A stretch of DNA of 64,000 nt from Cryphonectria parasitica EP155. Its lineage: Eukaryota; Ascomycota; Sordariomycetes; Diaporthales; Cryphonectriaceae. The DNA is taken from assembly GCF_011745365.1 (NCBI RefSeq), contig NW_024468915.1, positions 536,653 through 600,652 of the forward strand. The letters run 5' to 3'. The position numbers were made by a program, and so were the translations under genes. The notes under the pieces are model-generated. The model made no database searches and was not told the origin of the DNA. It was given only the letters and a program-made list of their open reading frames with translations. How positions within the stretch are numbered: position 1 is the first letter of the stretch; each line of letters starts with the position of its first letter. This document shows, piece by piece, positions 47,029 through 58,202 of this stretch.

Positions 47029-47395
47029 ACGTGTTTGAGAAAGATTGCCCAACCACGGTTCGATGTCTACATTTTATTCCAGGGGAAATTCGACGAGACT
47101 TCCCAAGGGACTCGCCTAAAGGGGGTGTTATGCCTGAGATCGGACCTGGACGTAGTCAGGGGTTACCTACCACGGGCTATCGCGAAACACACATGGCAGA
47201 AAAATGGTCGACCGTCGGGAAACTGATCTCGACTGCCGTTATCGACATTTTACATGAACCACAATATCTCTTTCTCCAAGTCGTTGATGTTCAGAAGCCG
47301 AACTAGATTTGATTCTACCTACGAGTCTTATCAAAAGCTGAGCCATCCTACGCCTATCCAAAAGAACGAGCAAAACAGGAATATAGCAACACAAA
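47029..47395. other. Convergent 3' region
   Basis: No gene is seen between the convergent myristoylated-protein and SDR genes. Confidence 0.6.
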
Positions 47396-48510
47396 TCACC
47401 AGGCGCAGTGCCCTCCATCCATCCGCAAGTCAGATCCCGTCATAAAGCTCGAGGCATCGCTCAAGAGAAAAACAGCTGCACCCCGGTACTCTTCAGGGTA
47501 ACTCAGCCTTCCCAGCATGTTCTGCTTGGGCCAATTCTCTTTCCGGTCAGGATATTGCTTAAAGAGAGGGGCTGTCATTGCAGTGACAATATAACCTGGC
47601 GATATGGTATTCACGCGAATACCGTGCAATCCCCATTCTGCAGCTAGGTTTCTTCCCAGCTGGAGCACACCGGCCTTGGATGCATTGTATGCACTGTCTC
47701 GAGTCAGTCCGATGCACAAAAAACAAAAACAAAAAAAAAAAAAAAAAAAAAAAAGGCAGAGGAAGCACGGCGTAGCCAGAGATGATAGGAGGAGGTTTCA
47801 ACTTACGGGCAGATGAGCCCTTTGTTCGCAACATGGCCGCTCATACTCGCAATGAGCACCATACTGCCGGGCCGGTCCAGCCTTCGCATCTGCCTAGCCA
47901 CAGCTTGTGCAGTCATGAAGACACCGGTGATGTTAACACCAAACATCTTATCAGCATCCTCCATCGTGTACTCCAGGGCGGACGTCTCCTGCTGGATACC
48001 CGCGCATGCCAGCAGCCCGTCGATGCGGCCATTGTCGTCAGCAATCTTCTGGACCGTGGCGTTGAGCGATATGTTGTCCCGGACGTCGAGACGCTGGAAC
48101 GTAAGGCTCGTGCCAAGCTCCTCGGCGCGCGCCTGCACCCTGGCGAAGTCCGGGTCCGGCTTCTCGAGGCGGTCGATGGCATAGACCTTGGCACCGGCTT
48201 CCAGGAGGGCCTCGCTTTGTACGAGGCCGAGACCTCTCCCTGCGCCGGATACGATGATGACTTTGTCCTTGAGGCTGAACTCAGGAAGGCGGCCGGTATT
48301 GTCCTTGAGGGTGAAGCCATCAAGCCGTGCAGGTGTACTGTGGAATTTCCTAGCCTGGGGGGCCAGTGTGCTCCGAGTAGCCCGGCCAATACTGGGTGCC
48401 ATGAAGCGACCCATCAATGGAATCCTTGTGAGGAGCCGCGAGGAGTTGGTGGTGGTGGTGGCGGTGGTGATGATCCTCAGGGTTGAGGTGCTAGCTGCCA
48501 CTCGTGCCAT
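47396..48510 (-). CDS. Short-chain dehydrogenase/reductase, probably mitochondrial
   Basis: This is a classical SDR; related fungal enzymes act on polyols and ketoses, but the substrate is not determined. Two exons (48510-47807, 47693-47396) with a 113-nt intron give 333 aa. The first 65 residues are Ser/Thr/Arg-rich and end near QARKFHSTPARL, a likely mitochondrial presequence. The Rossmann motif is VSGAGRGLG (about residue 88), followed by ACAG in place of NNAG. The catalytic residues are Ser at about 222 (IASMSG), Tyr237 and Lys241 (AYNASKAG), with Tyr and Lys placed directly after the splice. The ISPGYIVTAMT block and the end GSDLRMDGGHCAW are typical of the L-xylulose reductase / arabinitol dehydrogenase branch. 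The intron holds an A24 tract (plus strand). Confidence 0.9.
47731..47754 (+). repeat. A24 homopolymer in the SDR intron
   Basis: Twenty-four A residues are read directly. On the sense strand of the SDR gene this is a T tract upstream of the acceptor. Confidence 0.95.
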
Positions 48511-50166
48511 TGTAACGGTGTTCTGGCCTGGACTTTTCTGTTTCTACGTGTGTAAAACACGATGAGAGCAAAGGCAAGTTTTGGGATTGGAAGATATTCT
48601 GCTCTCGAGTCAGATTTTTGGCAACTACGAGGAGGAAGGGGACAGGACAGACGCGAGCGACGGAAATAACAAGAAAATGTCAGACTCTGACGTATAAAAC
48701 AAAAGCTAGCTAGCTACACGATCGCTCCTTCTGGGCGGGAACAAGTCTTTGTAGCGCTTGCCCTGAATGAACGGGCATTTCCCCTTTCACGAAGATCCGT
48801 CGTCACTGCCGGAGCAATCTCGCCCTGGCTCGTTCCTGCTAGCTCACATTCTCCTCTTTCTCCTTGTCCTTTTCCTTCTTCTGCTCCTTATCCTTGGCCC
48901 AGAATGGTGAGGTCCTTGCGATGGTCCCCCTCCCCTCCACCCCGCCGCCACCTCATAGCCAGTAGTAGACCGAAGATATCGGTGTCGACTCCGAGACTCT
49001 AGGTCAGCGTTCTGGGCGCCGTTGGGGCGGATGTTCCAATGCACTGCAACATCGGCGAGAACCATAAGCTGTGGGTGTGGTGGCGCTCGCTTGACCTGTC
49101 ATATCTAGCCCTTTCTTGTCATTGGCCTTCCCTCTGGTGCAGGGTCCATGACCTCCGGTTTCCTTTGCCTTTTCCAAGGTTCGCTTGACAAACTTCACTC
49201 AGATGCCGGTCATGCATCATCCACACGAGACCATGGGCACCCACCACACCAACCCATTCCCGGGTGGCCGTCACCTTTTCTTGGACCCTTTTCGAAGGTG
49301 GTGTTGTAAGTATGTGGGGAAAGGCGAACGCATGCGTGCAGAATCCGGGGGCGGGGCAGTGGGTCCCTCGGGATGCTCAAAAGGGCAATCCGAGTGTTGG
49401 CCTGGATGGAATAGGGAATGAGACAAACAAGACGGATTGCTATGAATGGATGGGTGTGCATACAAAGAACAAAAAAGGGTACTACAACAATGTAGATCTT
49501 TGAGGGGAGAGTCTGGATAATCCACAATCGGAAAGGTCTCGACCTTTTCTTTTTGTTGCTGATTATCCGTATGAGATAGTACAAGACGCCACCGCTGGAC
49601 AGCCGAGATCTTATACCAGATCCCAATCTGTTCGTTCTGTTTACGACAGATGACTATAATAATACTACGGTATCATTTTACTGCTCCTACTATAATTTCA
49701 ATATTCACCACAGTTGCAATGCATGCCGCTGCAAGCCTCATGCGAGTCGGATAAGAGAAGTGGGCAAGGGGCCTTCTCACCCTGCAGAGTTGGGGTCCGG
49801 GGAAATCAAGTCATCTGTATGGTCTGGCCTCTTGGGTGATACCCGTTTCTCGCCAATGTTCCAATTCGTGTCTGCTCAGAAGCCTGTGAGTAGCAGATGG
49901 GCTCATCATCTGAATTATCTATTCATAGGTGAAAGTCGCATTTGTCAGAGTGGTAGTTTAGCAAACAAAGTCCATGATACAGTGTACACTTGGTTGTTTG
50001 TCTCTTCTTCTTTGCTTTTCTTTCAGATCGGAACCACCTACATATGTAGTACAGTCAGACTCAAAACACGACAGGGCGAGATGCATCCGTCCGTCATCGT
50101 CCTCCTGTTCCACGTTATCAAAAATACCGACCCACCACTACTGCCAACACACAATCCTTTCCAAGA
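48511..50166. other. Intergenic between SDR promoter and GH43 3' end
   Basis: I see no supported gene in this 1.65 kb. The open frames on both strands around 49200-49620 and 49760-50250 lack protein character. Confidence 0.5.
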
Positions 50167-52551
50167 CTACTCTCTCGCGTGCTCCGAGACACGGATTTCA
50201 GCAAAGTCAGCAGGATCCAGAACAGGTTCCCCCCTCCCAAACGAATAGAGGCCAAACAGGACCCCCGTAAAAGCGCCGCCGACAGGCGGCATGACGGTCA
50301 GCGCATCAGCCCGACAAGTACCATAATCCTCTTCTGGGCCCTGGCGGATCCCTAGCGTGTACTTTTCATGCTCACAGCACACGCTGAGCGTAAAGGTCTC
50401 TTGGGAGAGCAGTTTTTCTACCCGCTTCGGTACATTTTGTGGTGATAAAAATGGGTACGAGACCTGCGTTTTGGGTTCTCTCACGTAAGTAAGCTTGAAA
50501 GAATGATTGTGCTTTTTCTCCCCATTGTTCCCTCTTCTTTTTTTTTTTTTTTTTTTTTTTTTTGCCCTGTTTCTCCCCACTTCCGCTCTCATCAGACACG
50601 AGACTACTCACATGAATCACACCTGCTCGCCCCCCTGGGCTCCGCCGCACAATCGTCTGCACCTTTTCGCCATCAGGCAGCTCGACCAGCGTCACACCGA
50701 CGGTGGCGTACGAGAACTGGCTCCACCAGAGCACGACGCCGGCCTCATAGCCAAGTTTGGAAGGGCTGAAGCCCATCGTCGCCTGAAAGGTCTGAGTGTA
50801 GGCAGTTTGTTTTCGCAGGAGCATCGTAGGGGCCTCGGGGCTGGAGAGGTCGTGGCAGTTTCCGTGGAGGCGGAGGTGGCCTGGCCGGTCGTTGAGGGAG
50901 TAGGATTGTTTGAGGGGTGTGTCTGTGGGTGGACGAATATGTTCAGCGTGTTTGTGGTGAGATTAAAAGACCAAAAATGAATAAATAAAACGAAAATATA
51001 AACGAAAACAAAAAGGGTCATGAACTGGACATTCAACTCACTCTTCTGGTACCAGCCAAGTTCCAGCTCTGGCTTGCTCAGATCAGCTGTCCACACCGGG
51101 TTCTCTTCCTTCTGCTCGGACAAGACTTCATCGATCTTGGGCTTGGCGACATTCTCTCGTCCCCGTGTCAGGAGCGTGATGTTCTTGCCCTCATTGAAGA
51201 CAGGCCAGTCATCGACCCAATCAACCTTGACTAAGAATGTCTCCCTTCCTATCCTCCTCCAGATCAGCAAATGCTTTTTTTTTTATCTTTTTCTCTATCT
51301 CCCACAGGAAAAAAAAGAGACATGCACACACACATCAAAGGTTCGAGACTTACCAAGCTGCGGCTCCAACCACCTCCCCCCTCCCTCATCATCCTCCACC
51401 CGGAGCGGCCTCACTCCAAGCAAAACAGCCCACCACCTCCCCTCCCCATCCTCAAACACATCCGCATGTCCGGTCCTCTGCACTACCTCATCCGGCCCAT
51501 TATACCACAGCGGCCTTCCTTGCTCCTCCCAGGGGCCATACACCCCATCTTTGCTCCGAAACACCCACTCCTGATGCCCAGCTTCCGTGCCGCCCTCGGC
51601 TGTGAAAAGATAGTACCACCCGCCGCGCCTGATGATGTGCGAGCCCTCCGCTATGCCGTGCGGGGAGCTGCGGATCACGGCGGGAGCGGTGAGGGTGCGG
51701 CCTGTGGGGAGATGGATTTCGGAAATATGGATTGCGAAGTCCTTTTGGGTAGAGTTGGGGGGACGGCGGGCTAGGCGCATGGTGGTGGAGAGGTAGACCT
51801 TGCCGTCGTCATCCCAGAAGAGCTGGGAAGAAAAGACATCATGAGAGTTTATTATAAAGCCGAGTGAGTAGTGTGATGGGGGAAGTTCACATACGTCTTG
51901 GTCAAAGCCTGGGTTGTCGAAATATACTGGATCCGACCAGGCTTTCTCATCCCAGATGTTGTCTGTGTAGACGTAGAAGCCGCGAGGAAATATGCGTTCC
52001 TGGAAAAGAGAAAAGAAGAAAAGAAAATGGTAAGATTATATGGAATGTATAACATTGTAATTTTCTTACACGCTCTCCAAAGCCTTGCTCAGCATGGCCG
52101 CACAGTAGCAGCAGCACCAGCTGATACTCAAGTGCCACCTCCATCTGTCATTTCACCCTCATGTTCCGATGAGAAAGAAAGGAGAAGGAAAACAAAGTAA
52201 TGTACTCACATCACTACCAGGCCGATACCTCTGAAACAAACAATTCGCCAGATACCACCGCCCCTCCTCAGCCCGATACCTCAGCGTGCTCGCCCAGCTC
52301 CCCGCCCCAGGCTCGACCGTCCGCATCTCGACCTGGCTCCGCCTGGTCAGGGCATGGCCGATGAGCCGCCAGCGCAGCAGGTCTGTGGACGTGTAGATGG
52401 CGCAGCCTGGGAAGTACTCAAAGGTCGAGGTGCTGAGGAAATAGGTGGTCGGGTGGCGGCCGTCGGGTGTGGCGGGCACGACGCAGATGGTTGGGTCTGG
52501 GTTGAAGCCTTTTAGGATGGGGTTATGGAAGACGAGTGGGTCGGCGGACAT
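50167..52551 (-). CDS. Glycoside hydrolase family 43 (beta-xylosidase/arabinofuranosidase type)
   Basis: This enzyme removes xylose or arabinose from hemicellulose fragments. Six exons (52551-52210, 51999-51895, 51822-51354, 51248-51042, 50922-50612, 50463-50167) give 576 aa. There is no signal peptide, so it may act inside the cell on imported oligosaccharides. The five-blade propeller starts FHNPILKGFNPDPTI, with catalytic base Asp19. The GFDQDLFWDDDGKVYLS block follows, and HGIAEGSHII carries the acid Glu at about 208. The LGRETFLVKVDW joint and NTPLKQSYSLNDRPGHLRL mark the start of the C-terminal beta-sandwich typical of two-domain GH43. The first intron (210 nt) contains a spliceable in-frame 75-nt segment (52144-52070); the direct join RYRPGSD-ERIFPRGFYV is preferred because it matches the family. 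The last intron holds a T26 run (plus strand). Confidence 0.9.
50538..50563 (+). repeat. T26 homopolymer in the last GH43 intron
   Basis: Twenty-six T residues are read directly. On the GH43 sense strand this is an A tract inside the 148-nt last intron. Confidence 0.95.
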
Positions 52552-53199
52552 TTTGAGGGTTCAATGCGTTTGGGGAGGGAGAGTCGAAGGTGTTTGGTCC
52601 TCGAAGGGAAAGGAAAGGAAAGGAAAGGAAAAAGAGAAGGATGAGTGAAGATACAGTCTCACAGGGCTCTTTCTGTGCAAGGCTGACATGTACGCGTGAA
52701 GTAATAAAAGTCATTCGAATCTTATGTTGTGCTTAAACTGAGTGCGGATGAATCAGAAGCCTCTCATGCCTCTATCCCAGTGGCTCCATCTCGGCCTAAT
52801 TTGTCCCCCAATCATGCGTGCTAGATGTAGCGACGGCGGGGGTGAACTCTGAAAATCGACAGGATGGCCAGTCTTTGACACGTGAACAAGTTTGCAGAGG
52901 TCCATAGCAGAGGGGTCATTTATTAATTGAATATCTAAAGGCTGATTTATATTGTTGGGTCTGATATTTATGGTAGTGTCTGTGAAATATAGCTCAGCTG
53001 TCACAGTGACTGTGTTTTGTACAAAAAGCTTCCGTGACTTGACTGATGCCAAGAGAAGACGGCGCCGAATCATAGAAACAACACGGCCTCATATGTTTGT
53101 CCAAGAAAAGGGTCGTCGTCCCCTTTTTCATGTCAACAACGCTTGCCACACGTTGTCTCGGTTTGTCTATTTTTTTTTCTTTCTTTTTTCATTTCACTT
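52552..53199. other. Intergenic: GH43 promoter and 3' flank of the CHID1-like gene
   Basis: No gene is seen. A short (GGAAA)5-like repeat lies at about 52607-52631, about 60 nt upstream of the GH43 start. Confidence 0.55.
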
Positions 53200-54723
53200 T
53201 TACAACGCAGCCAGCAGCCCCTCGGAGCTCTGCCCAACCTCCCAGAACGCAATGCCGGCACCCCCAAACGAGCCAATGAGATCATCCTCCGTCACATCCT
53301 TGATGGTGTCCAGCACATGGCCTATGCTCTCCTTGGTCGGCAAAAAGACCCGAAAGAACCCTGCGCCGACCTTCTCCTCATAGTCAAAATAATACTCCCC
53401 TTCGGGCTCCAGCCTGACTGCCTCAGGCTTGTTATCCCTGATGATGTTGACAATCTCCTGCGCGGTGATGGCCTCGCCTCCACGGCTGAGAATCGCCATC
53501 GCGCCCTCTGGGACCTTCTTGCGGACTTTTGGCGCGGCCGCACCCGTGATGAGGGGCCTGTCCGGCATGGGATCGACGGGGGTGGGCTCGACAAACCGGC
53601 CCGAGGTCCTGTCGGCATACATGACGGGGTATCTGTACCCGTAGAGGGGCGCGCCCATGAGGAACTTGCGAGACGCCTGCTGGGCCTCGAGACTAGCCTG
53701 GAACCCCTGCTGGCTGTTGACGTCTGCGCCGCTGGCGGCATGCGCGGCGGTGACCTCGATGAACGTGATCAGGTTCTCGCGCACCCACTGAGCGCTCGTG
53801 TTCGGGCCAGGCTCGCGCACGTTCCCCTTGGCAGCCGCCTGCGCCAGCTTGCCCTCCCCACCGATGGCGTCCCTGCTGATCTCGCGCCCGCCCGGCCCTG
53901 TCATGTCGTAGGTCATGATGCTGAAGTAGTCGGCCACGAGCGCCAGCTGCGGCAGGTTCTCGAGGATCATGCTGTTGGTGGCCTCGATCAGCTCGGCCCT
54001 TTTGCCCGAGAGCTCGTCAGACCTGTCCCCGAGCGGGCGGAGAGGCTGCATGACCACGACGAGGATCTTGCCGTCGGCGCGCAGGGCCTCGGAGAGCCTG
54101 GTGAGCGACTGTGGCAAGGCGTGCGTGGCGCCTGACTCGAACACCACGCCGTCAAAGGCCATCTCGCGCACCACGGTCATGACCGTGTCCGCCAGCATCT
54201 GCCACCGCGTCTCGTTGAAGATGAACTGCCGGTAGTCGCCGTCGCCCCAGCCGTCCACGATGAACCTCGGTGCGACCTGCAGCGGCTTTGCGTCTGTCCC
54301 GTCTGACGTGGCGGCGGGTTTTTGCAGCCTTCTGTACCACTCGTCATCTTCAGGGCCTGGCGGGGCGCCCTGGATCTCGTAGCCATCTCCGACCGCGTGG
54401 ATGGTGTACCAGACAGGGCTGACTATGTCGAATTTCTGGCGGTGGTCTTCCACCAGCTGCTTCCCACGCGGGTTCCACGGCGTTACGTATCCCAGCACCG
54501 GCAGCGAGGGAAACTGGCGGGTGGCTGTGGCTGCTGCTGCTGCTGCTGCTGCTGCTGCGTCGTCATTGTCTTGATCAGATACGATGGGTTTTTGTCCATT
54601 ATCGCCAGCACTATCCAGCTCAGCCTGTGCGATGACAGCCAGGAAGGCGAGCACAAGGACAAGAACTGAGGAGAGACTCGACAGGCCGCCAAGGCCTCCT
54701 CGAGGCCGCCAAGTGACAGCCAT
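53200..54723 (-). CDS. Chitinase-domain-containing protein 1-like (GH18-fold, CHID1 group)
   Basis: This is a single-exon, 507-aa secretory protein with the CHID1/SI-CLP architecture; in animals the group binds saccharides and its enzyme activity is uncertain. A hydrophobic N-terminal segment (LSSVLVLVLAFLAVIAQAE, ending about residue 35) is a signal peptide or anchor. A (CTG/GCA) repeat encodes about ten Ala residues near position 60. The barrel starts VLGYVTPWNPRGKQLVED and continues FDIVSPVWYTI and APRFIVDGW. The strand that carries DxxDxDxE in true GH18 chitinases reads FDGVVFESG, as in CHID1 (FDGFVVE), so the canonical acidic triad is absent. Later blocks are DYFSIMTYDM and KFLMGAPLYGYRYP, and a final GIAFWEVGQ strand. 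A fungal function is not established. Confidence 0.85.
   Translation of the reverse strand: MAVTWRPRGGLGGLSSLSSVLVLVLAFLAVIAQAELDSAGDNGQKPIVSDQDNDDAAAAAAAAAATATRQFPSLPVLGYVTPWNPRGKQLVEDHRQKFDIVSPVWYTIHAVGDGYEIQGAPPGPEDDEWYRRLQKPAATSDGTDAKPLQVAPRFIVDGWGDGDYRQFIFNETRWQMLADTVMTVVREMAFDGVVFESGATHALPQSLTRLSEALRADGKILVVVMQPLRPLGDRSDELSGKRAELIEATNSMILENLPQLALVADYFSIMTYDMTGPGGREISRDAIGGEGKLAQAAAKGNVREPGPNTSAQWVRENLITFIEVTAAHAASGADVNSQQGFQASLEAQQASRKFLMGAPLYGYRYPVMYADRTSGRFVEPTPVDPMPDRPLITGAAAPKVRKKVPEGAMAILSRGGEAITAQEIVNIIRDNKPEAVRLEPEGEYYFDYEEKVGAGFFRVFLPTKESIGHVLDTIKDVTEDDLIGSFGGAGIAFWEVGQSSEGLLAAL
54531..54558 (+). repeat. (CTG)n trinucleotide repeat coding poly-Ala
   Basis: About nine CTG units are read directly on the plus strand; on the coding strand they give a run of Ala codons just after the signal-peptide region of the CHID1-like protein. 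Confidence 0.95.
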
Positions 54724-55133
54724 ACAAAAATTGATACTGTAATGAAAGAAAAGAAGGAAGAAGAAAGGGAGGCTGTGTGCGTCCAACGAATTTTGGTGAG
54801 TCAACGTGCGACTACCTGCCCATGTCTCGCCTGCATTGGATGAGAATGGGCTTATGGTAGGCTCTCCTGGTTCAGGAGGTTTTGAAGATGTTGGGTGACG
54901 TCCAGGGGGGGTTACGTGGTCTCGTTCCCACTTTACACTCAAAACCCTAACCCTGCTGTTGTTGTAGTGCAGTAAAAATACTTAAGTTCTAGAAGGTCAT
55001 GGACCAGAATTTTGATCAACATCAAGTCGGCACAATATTGCCAGTCATCAAGTGTTATGTCCATCGTCGACGTCGTTGCAATTATGTTCACCCGCCCTCA
55101 AATCCACAAGCCCTCGATGTAAAAACAGACCAA
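54724..55133. other. Intergenic: CHID1-like promoter and 3' flank of the MCT-like gene
   Basis: No gene is seen in these 410 bases. Confidence 0.6.
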
Positions 55134-57210
55134 TCAACACTTGAATTTAGGATCAAACCCTCCAGCCCTATACCATCGAGCAACAAAACACAAAAAACAC
55201 CCAACTAGTGTCACACTCGCCGCCCAGGCCTGCGCCCCGGTATAACCACCTCCATCCGCCGTCTGCAGTGCGCCCCCGACTGGGGGGCCTGTCATTGAAG
55301 AGAACGCAACGAGAAAGAATGCAATCCCCATCCTCGTGCCCACCTTGTCCAGCCGAGGTGTGATGCTCGCCACCGTGGTGGGGAGAAGGCACTGGAAGGA
55401 AGCGGAGACGGCGCCGTAAAAAGCGGTCCAGACGTAATAGCCCGGTACGCTGGATACAGCCAGCCAGCAAAAGGCAATAATGGCCCAGATGGAGGTGACG
55501 GGGAGTAAGACATTGAGAGGACCGAAGCGGTCGGAGAACAAGGGCACAAGAACCCGGAAGGGGAGGCCTGCGCCGTTCACAACGATAATGAGGATGGAGG
55601 CCGAAGAGTAGGATAGGCCGAGGACATCAGCCCCATAGGAGGCGATCTAAGTTTGTAAGTACCCACCACGCCCCTTTTCAAGAATGCACGGATCGCCCTT
55701 CTGGTCTAACAAAGGGGAAGAAGAGCAGACGTACGTAGTAGAATGTGTAGTAGTTTGCCCACATGATCAGCCACCAGCCCGCGATAAACGTGTTCCAAAC
55801 CGGGTCTCGGAAAGCCGACCAGTCGATCATGGGGCCTGATTTTCTGGGTGGCAGACGTGGGCGCATGAGAGCCACACAGACTGTGAGGGCGCCGAGGTTG
55901 ATGAATCCGAGCACTCTTGTCGTCCAGGCGAATCCGAGCTTTGATTGAAGAGGTAGTCAGGTCAGCTTTCATGACGTGGACGCGCGGAGTTCTCTCGAAT
56001 CAAGAGCAAGTCAAGACAAATGGATGGCAAATAGACTTACTTTGGGAAGCAGCTGTCTGACAACGATAGGATAGATCATGCCACCAGCCGAGTTTCCAGT
56101 AGTGACGAGTCCCATGGCGAGTCCGCGTCTCTTTTCAAAGTACTGTGTTTGGGGGAGGTTGTTTTCCATCAGCCAACCACTCAGTCCCGTCCCCCAACTA
56201 ATCAGAGAGCAACTGCGTTGTTGTATGATTACTTACAGTTGCCACCAGTGCCAAGGCCGGTGTGAAGAAAATGCCGCCTCCCACGCCGGTGAGGATGCCC
56301 TGCGTCAGCATAAGCTGCCAGTATTTCGTGCAGATGCTTATGAGGAATAAGCCCAGCACCTGAAGGACCGCACCGACAAAAAAGGTAGGAACAAAATACC
56401 CAGCGTCCAGCAGACGTCCTGTGAAGATGCCGCCGACCATGGTGAACCAGATCTGCAGGGAGCCAATCCAGGAGATGGTAGATGGGGCCAAGTCGGGCAT
56501 CGAAGTTTCGTAATAAGTTTGAAAGCTGCCAAATGAGTTTAAATATCCCCAAGTCGATGCTATAGCCAACCTGAAAGAAATCAAGTACATCGTGTGTCAG
56601 TAGAACGATCAAAGAGATCAGCGTAGAGAGCATGTGCTGCGAAAATGTTGCACGAGATGGTGGTTGTATCAAGGCCGAGGCCACATTTAGAAGAGAGGCA
56701 ATCATCGTCATCTTGTGAAAAGGACAGGAAGGCACGGGCTGGGGGAAGGGAAGGGCTCTTTTTGATGGGTGGGATTTCCTCACCATCCCTATTTATAACA
56801 TTAGCATGAGATGAACTTCTCGAATAGATCAATTGGCATCTATATTGTGTCTAACAACGAAGTATACGCACACAAGCTACCTGTGTCCAAGCCTTTAATC
56901 CACCATCGGGGGGAGGAGGAGGCTCCGGCCACCCTCGGGTTGTTACACGAGAGACAACAGCAGTCAGAACATTGCTTGCAGACCTTCTAGAAGCTCTTGT
57001 TCCCTGGTGGGTGATTGGCTGCGTCAGGCGTATAGGATCCTCAATGTTGTCATCATGATGGTCTTCCCTTGCGTGCGAAGAGCCATCGTCGTGGTCGGAG
57101 TGCTCCTCAGCAGAAGACTCGTCGTGATCTAAGCCAGAAGTGTCATGATGTTGATTCTTTTCTAGATCACCAGTTTCAAGCGAATGATGGGAGATCTGGC
57201 GCCCAGCCAT
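55134..57210 (-). CDS. MFS monocarboxylate-transporter-like protein (Mch/MCT family)
   Basis: This is a 12-TM major facilitator resembling fungal monocarboxylate-permease homologues; the substrate is unknown. Six exons (57210-56872, 56788-56784, 56570-56237, 56142-56041, 55938-55735, 55646-55134) give 498 aa. The first 100 residues are hydrophilic, rich in His, Asp and Ser, ending PPPPPDGGLKAWTQVAC. TM1 then reads LAIASTWGYLNSFGSFQTYY. Only a 5-nt exon (GGATG, with GTGAGG donor and ATAAATAG acceptor) restores the frame and the family spacing. Further blocks are PSTISWIGSLQIWF, GGIFTGRLLDAGYFVP, and YFEKRRGLAMGLVTTGNSAG, the MCT-typical loop, then NGAGLPFRVLVPLFSDRFGPLN and RMGIAFFLVAFSSMTGPPVGG. 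It is divergent from the GST gene. Confidence 0.85.
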
Positions 57211-58202
57211 GGTCAGTGAATTGGGACCAGAATAAAGGGAAACAAAAAGGGGGAAGTTAGTTTTGGTATGAGAGAGTTCAATGTTGGTTGAAATCGAAAA
57301 AGGGATTCTAGTACCACTGCAGCAGTGTCTTCTTCTGACCGCTATTACGGAACGGGGGAGATGAAGAAGGAGAAAGAAAAAGGAGACAGAAAGAAGAAAC
57401 GAGTCAGGATCCAGGAATTTCGCATCATCCAACGCTCGAGCAGGTGCCCATTGTTTTATTTCCGGCTCCAAAAAACTTTGACGAGACCTTCAGTGGCACA
57501 CATTGGCATGACTTGGCTCCGTCTTCGGCCCCTCTGGGATCCACAATACCGTCACCGCCAGGCGCGACCACCGGCCCGGAGCGGGTTGTCTCCACTCTTC
57601 CGCCTTTACAAAACCCCGCCCCGGACGACCCGGTGCCGGGCCTTAGGGGTCACTGGGCGTTAAGGGGTAATATTCGCGTGAATAGTCCGGTTGCGATCTT
57701 GCCACGAGTGTGCCTTTGGGCCAAGTCCGACCGGAGGCTTTCTAGGTTCTGCGCAGCCTCGAACGTTGATAAAACGGCCAAGCAGCCCACGCAGACGACA
57801 TACCCGAACTGACCTCGACGTGCAGTGAAATATTTTGAATGCAAATCGACAACATTGTTCAGAGCCTCACTGCGATGTCTTGGAAATCTTTTGCTCAGTT
57901 ATTTGAGGCTGAGAATACCAGAATCATTACACGAAATATGGTCTGACTATGGACGGAGAGACAAAAGCTCATCATGAGTCATTCTGAGTGAAACCAGAGC
58001 AACTATGATCTACTAGTAGTACATTCATTCTACTGTAGAGGCGTGTATGCGTGTAGTTTATCTTCGTCCAGCTCTATTTAAGACACGCACCCGAACAGAC
58101 ATTCTCAAACATATCAATCTCCCACTACATCTCCAACTCCGTGACTATCAACACTGGAAGGAACGAAACATTCATACACATATATAGATTTTAAAAAACA
58201 AA
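57211..58202. other. Divergent promoter region, MCT-like / GST
   Basis: No gene is seen in about 1 kb. A purine-rich run lies at 57357-57400, in the MCT-like upstream region. Confidence 0.5.

Noticed and set aside
53143..54135. 330-codon plus-strand open frame
   Set aside because: Antisense shadow of the CHID1-like gene, with no family character.
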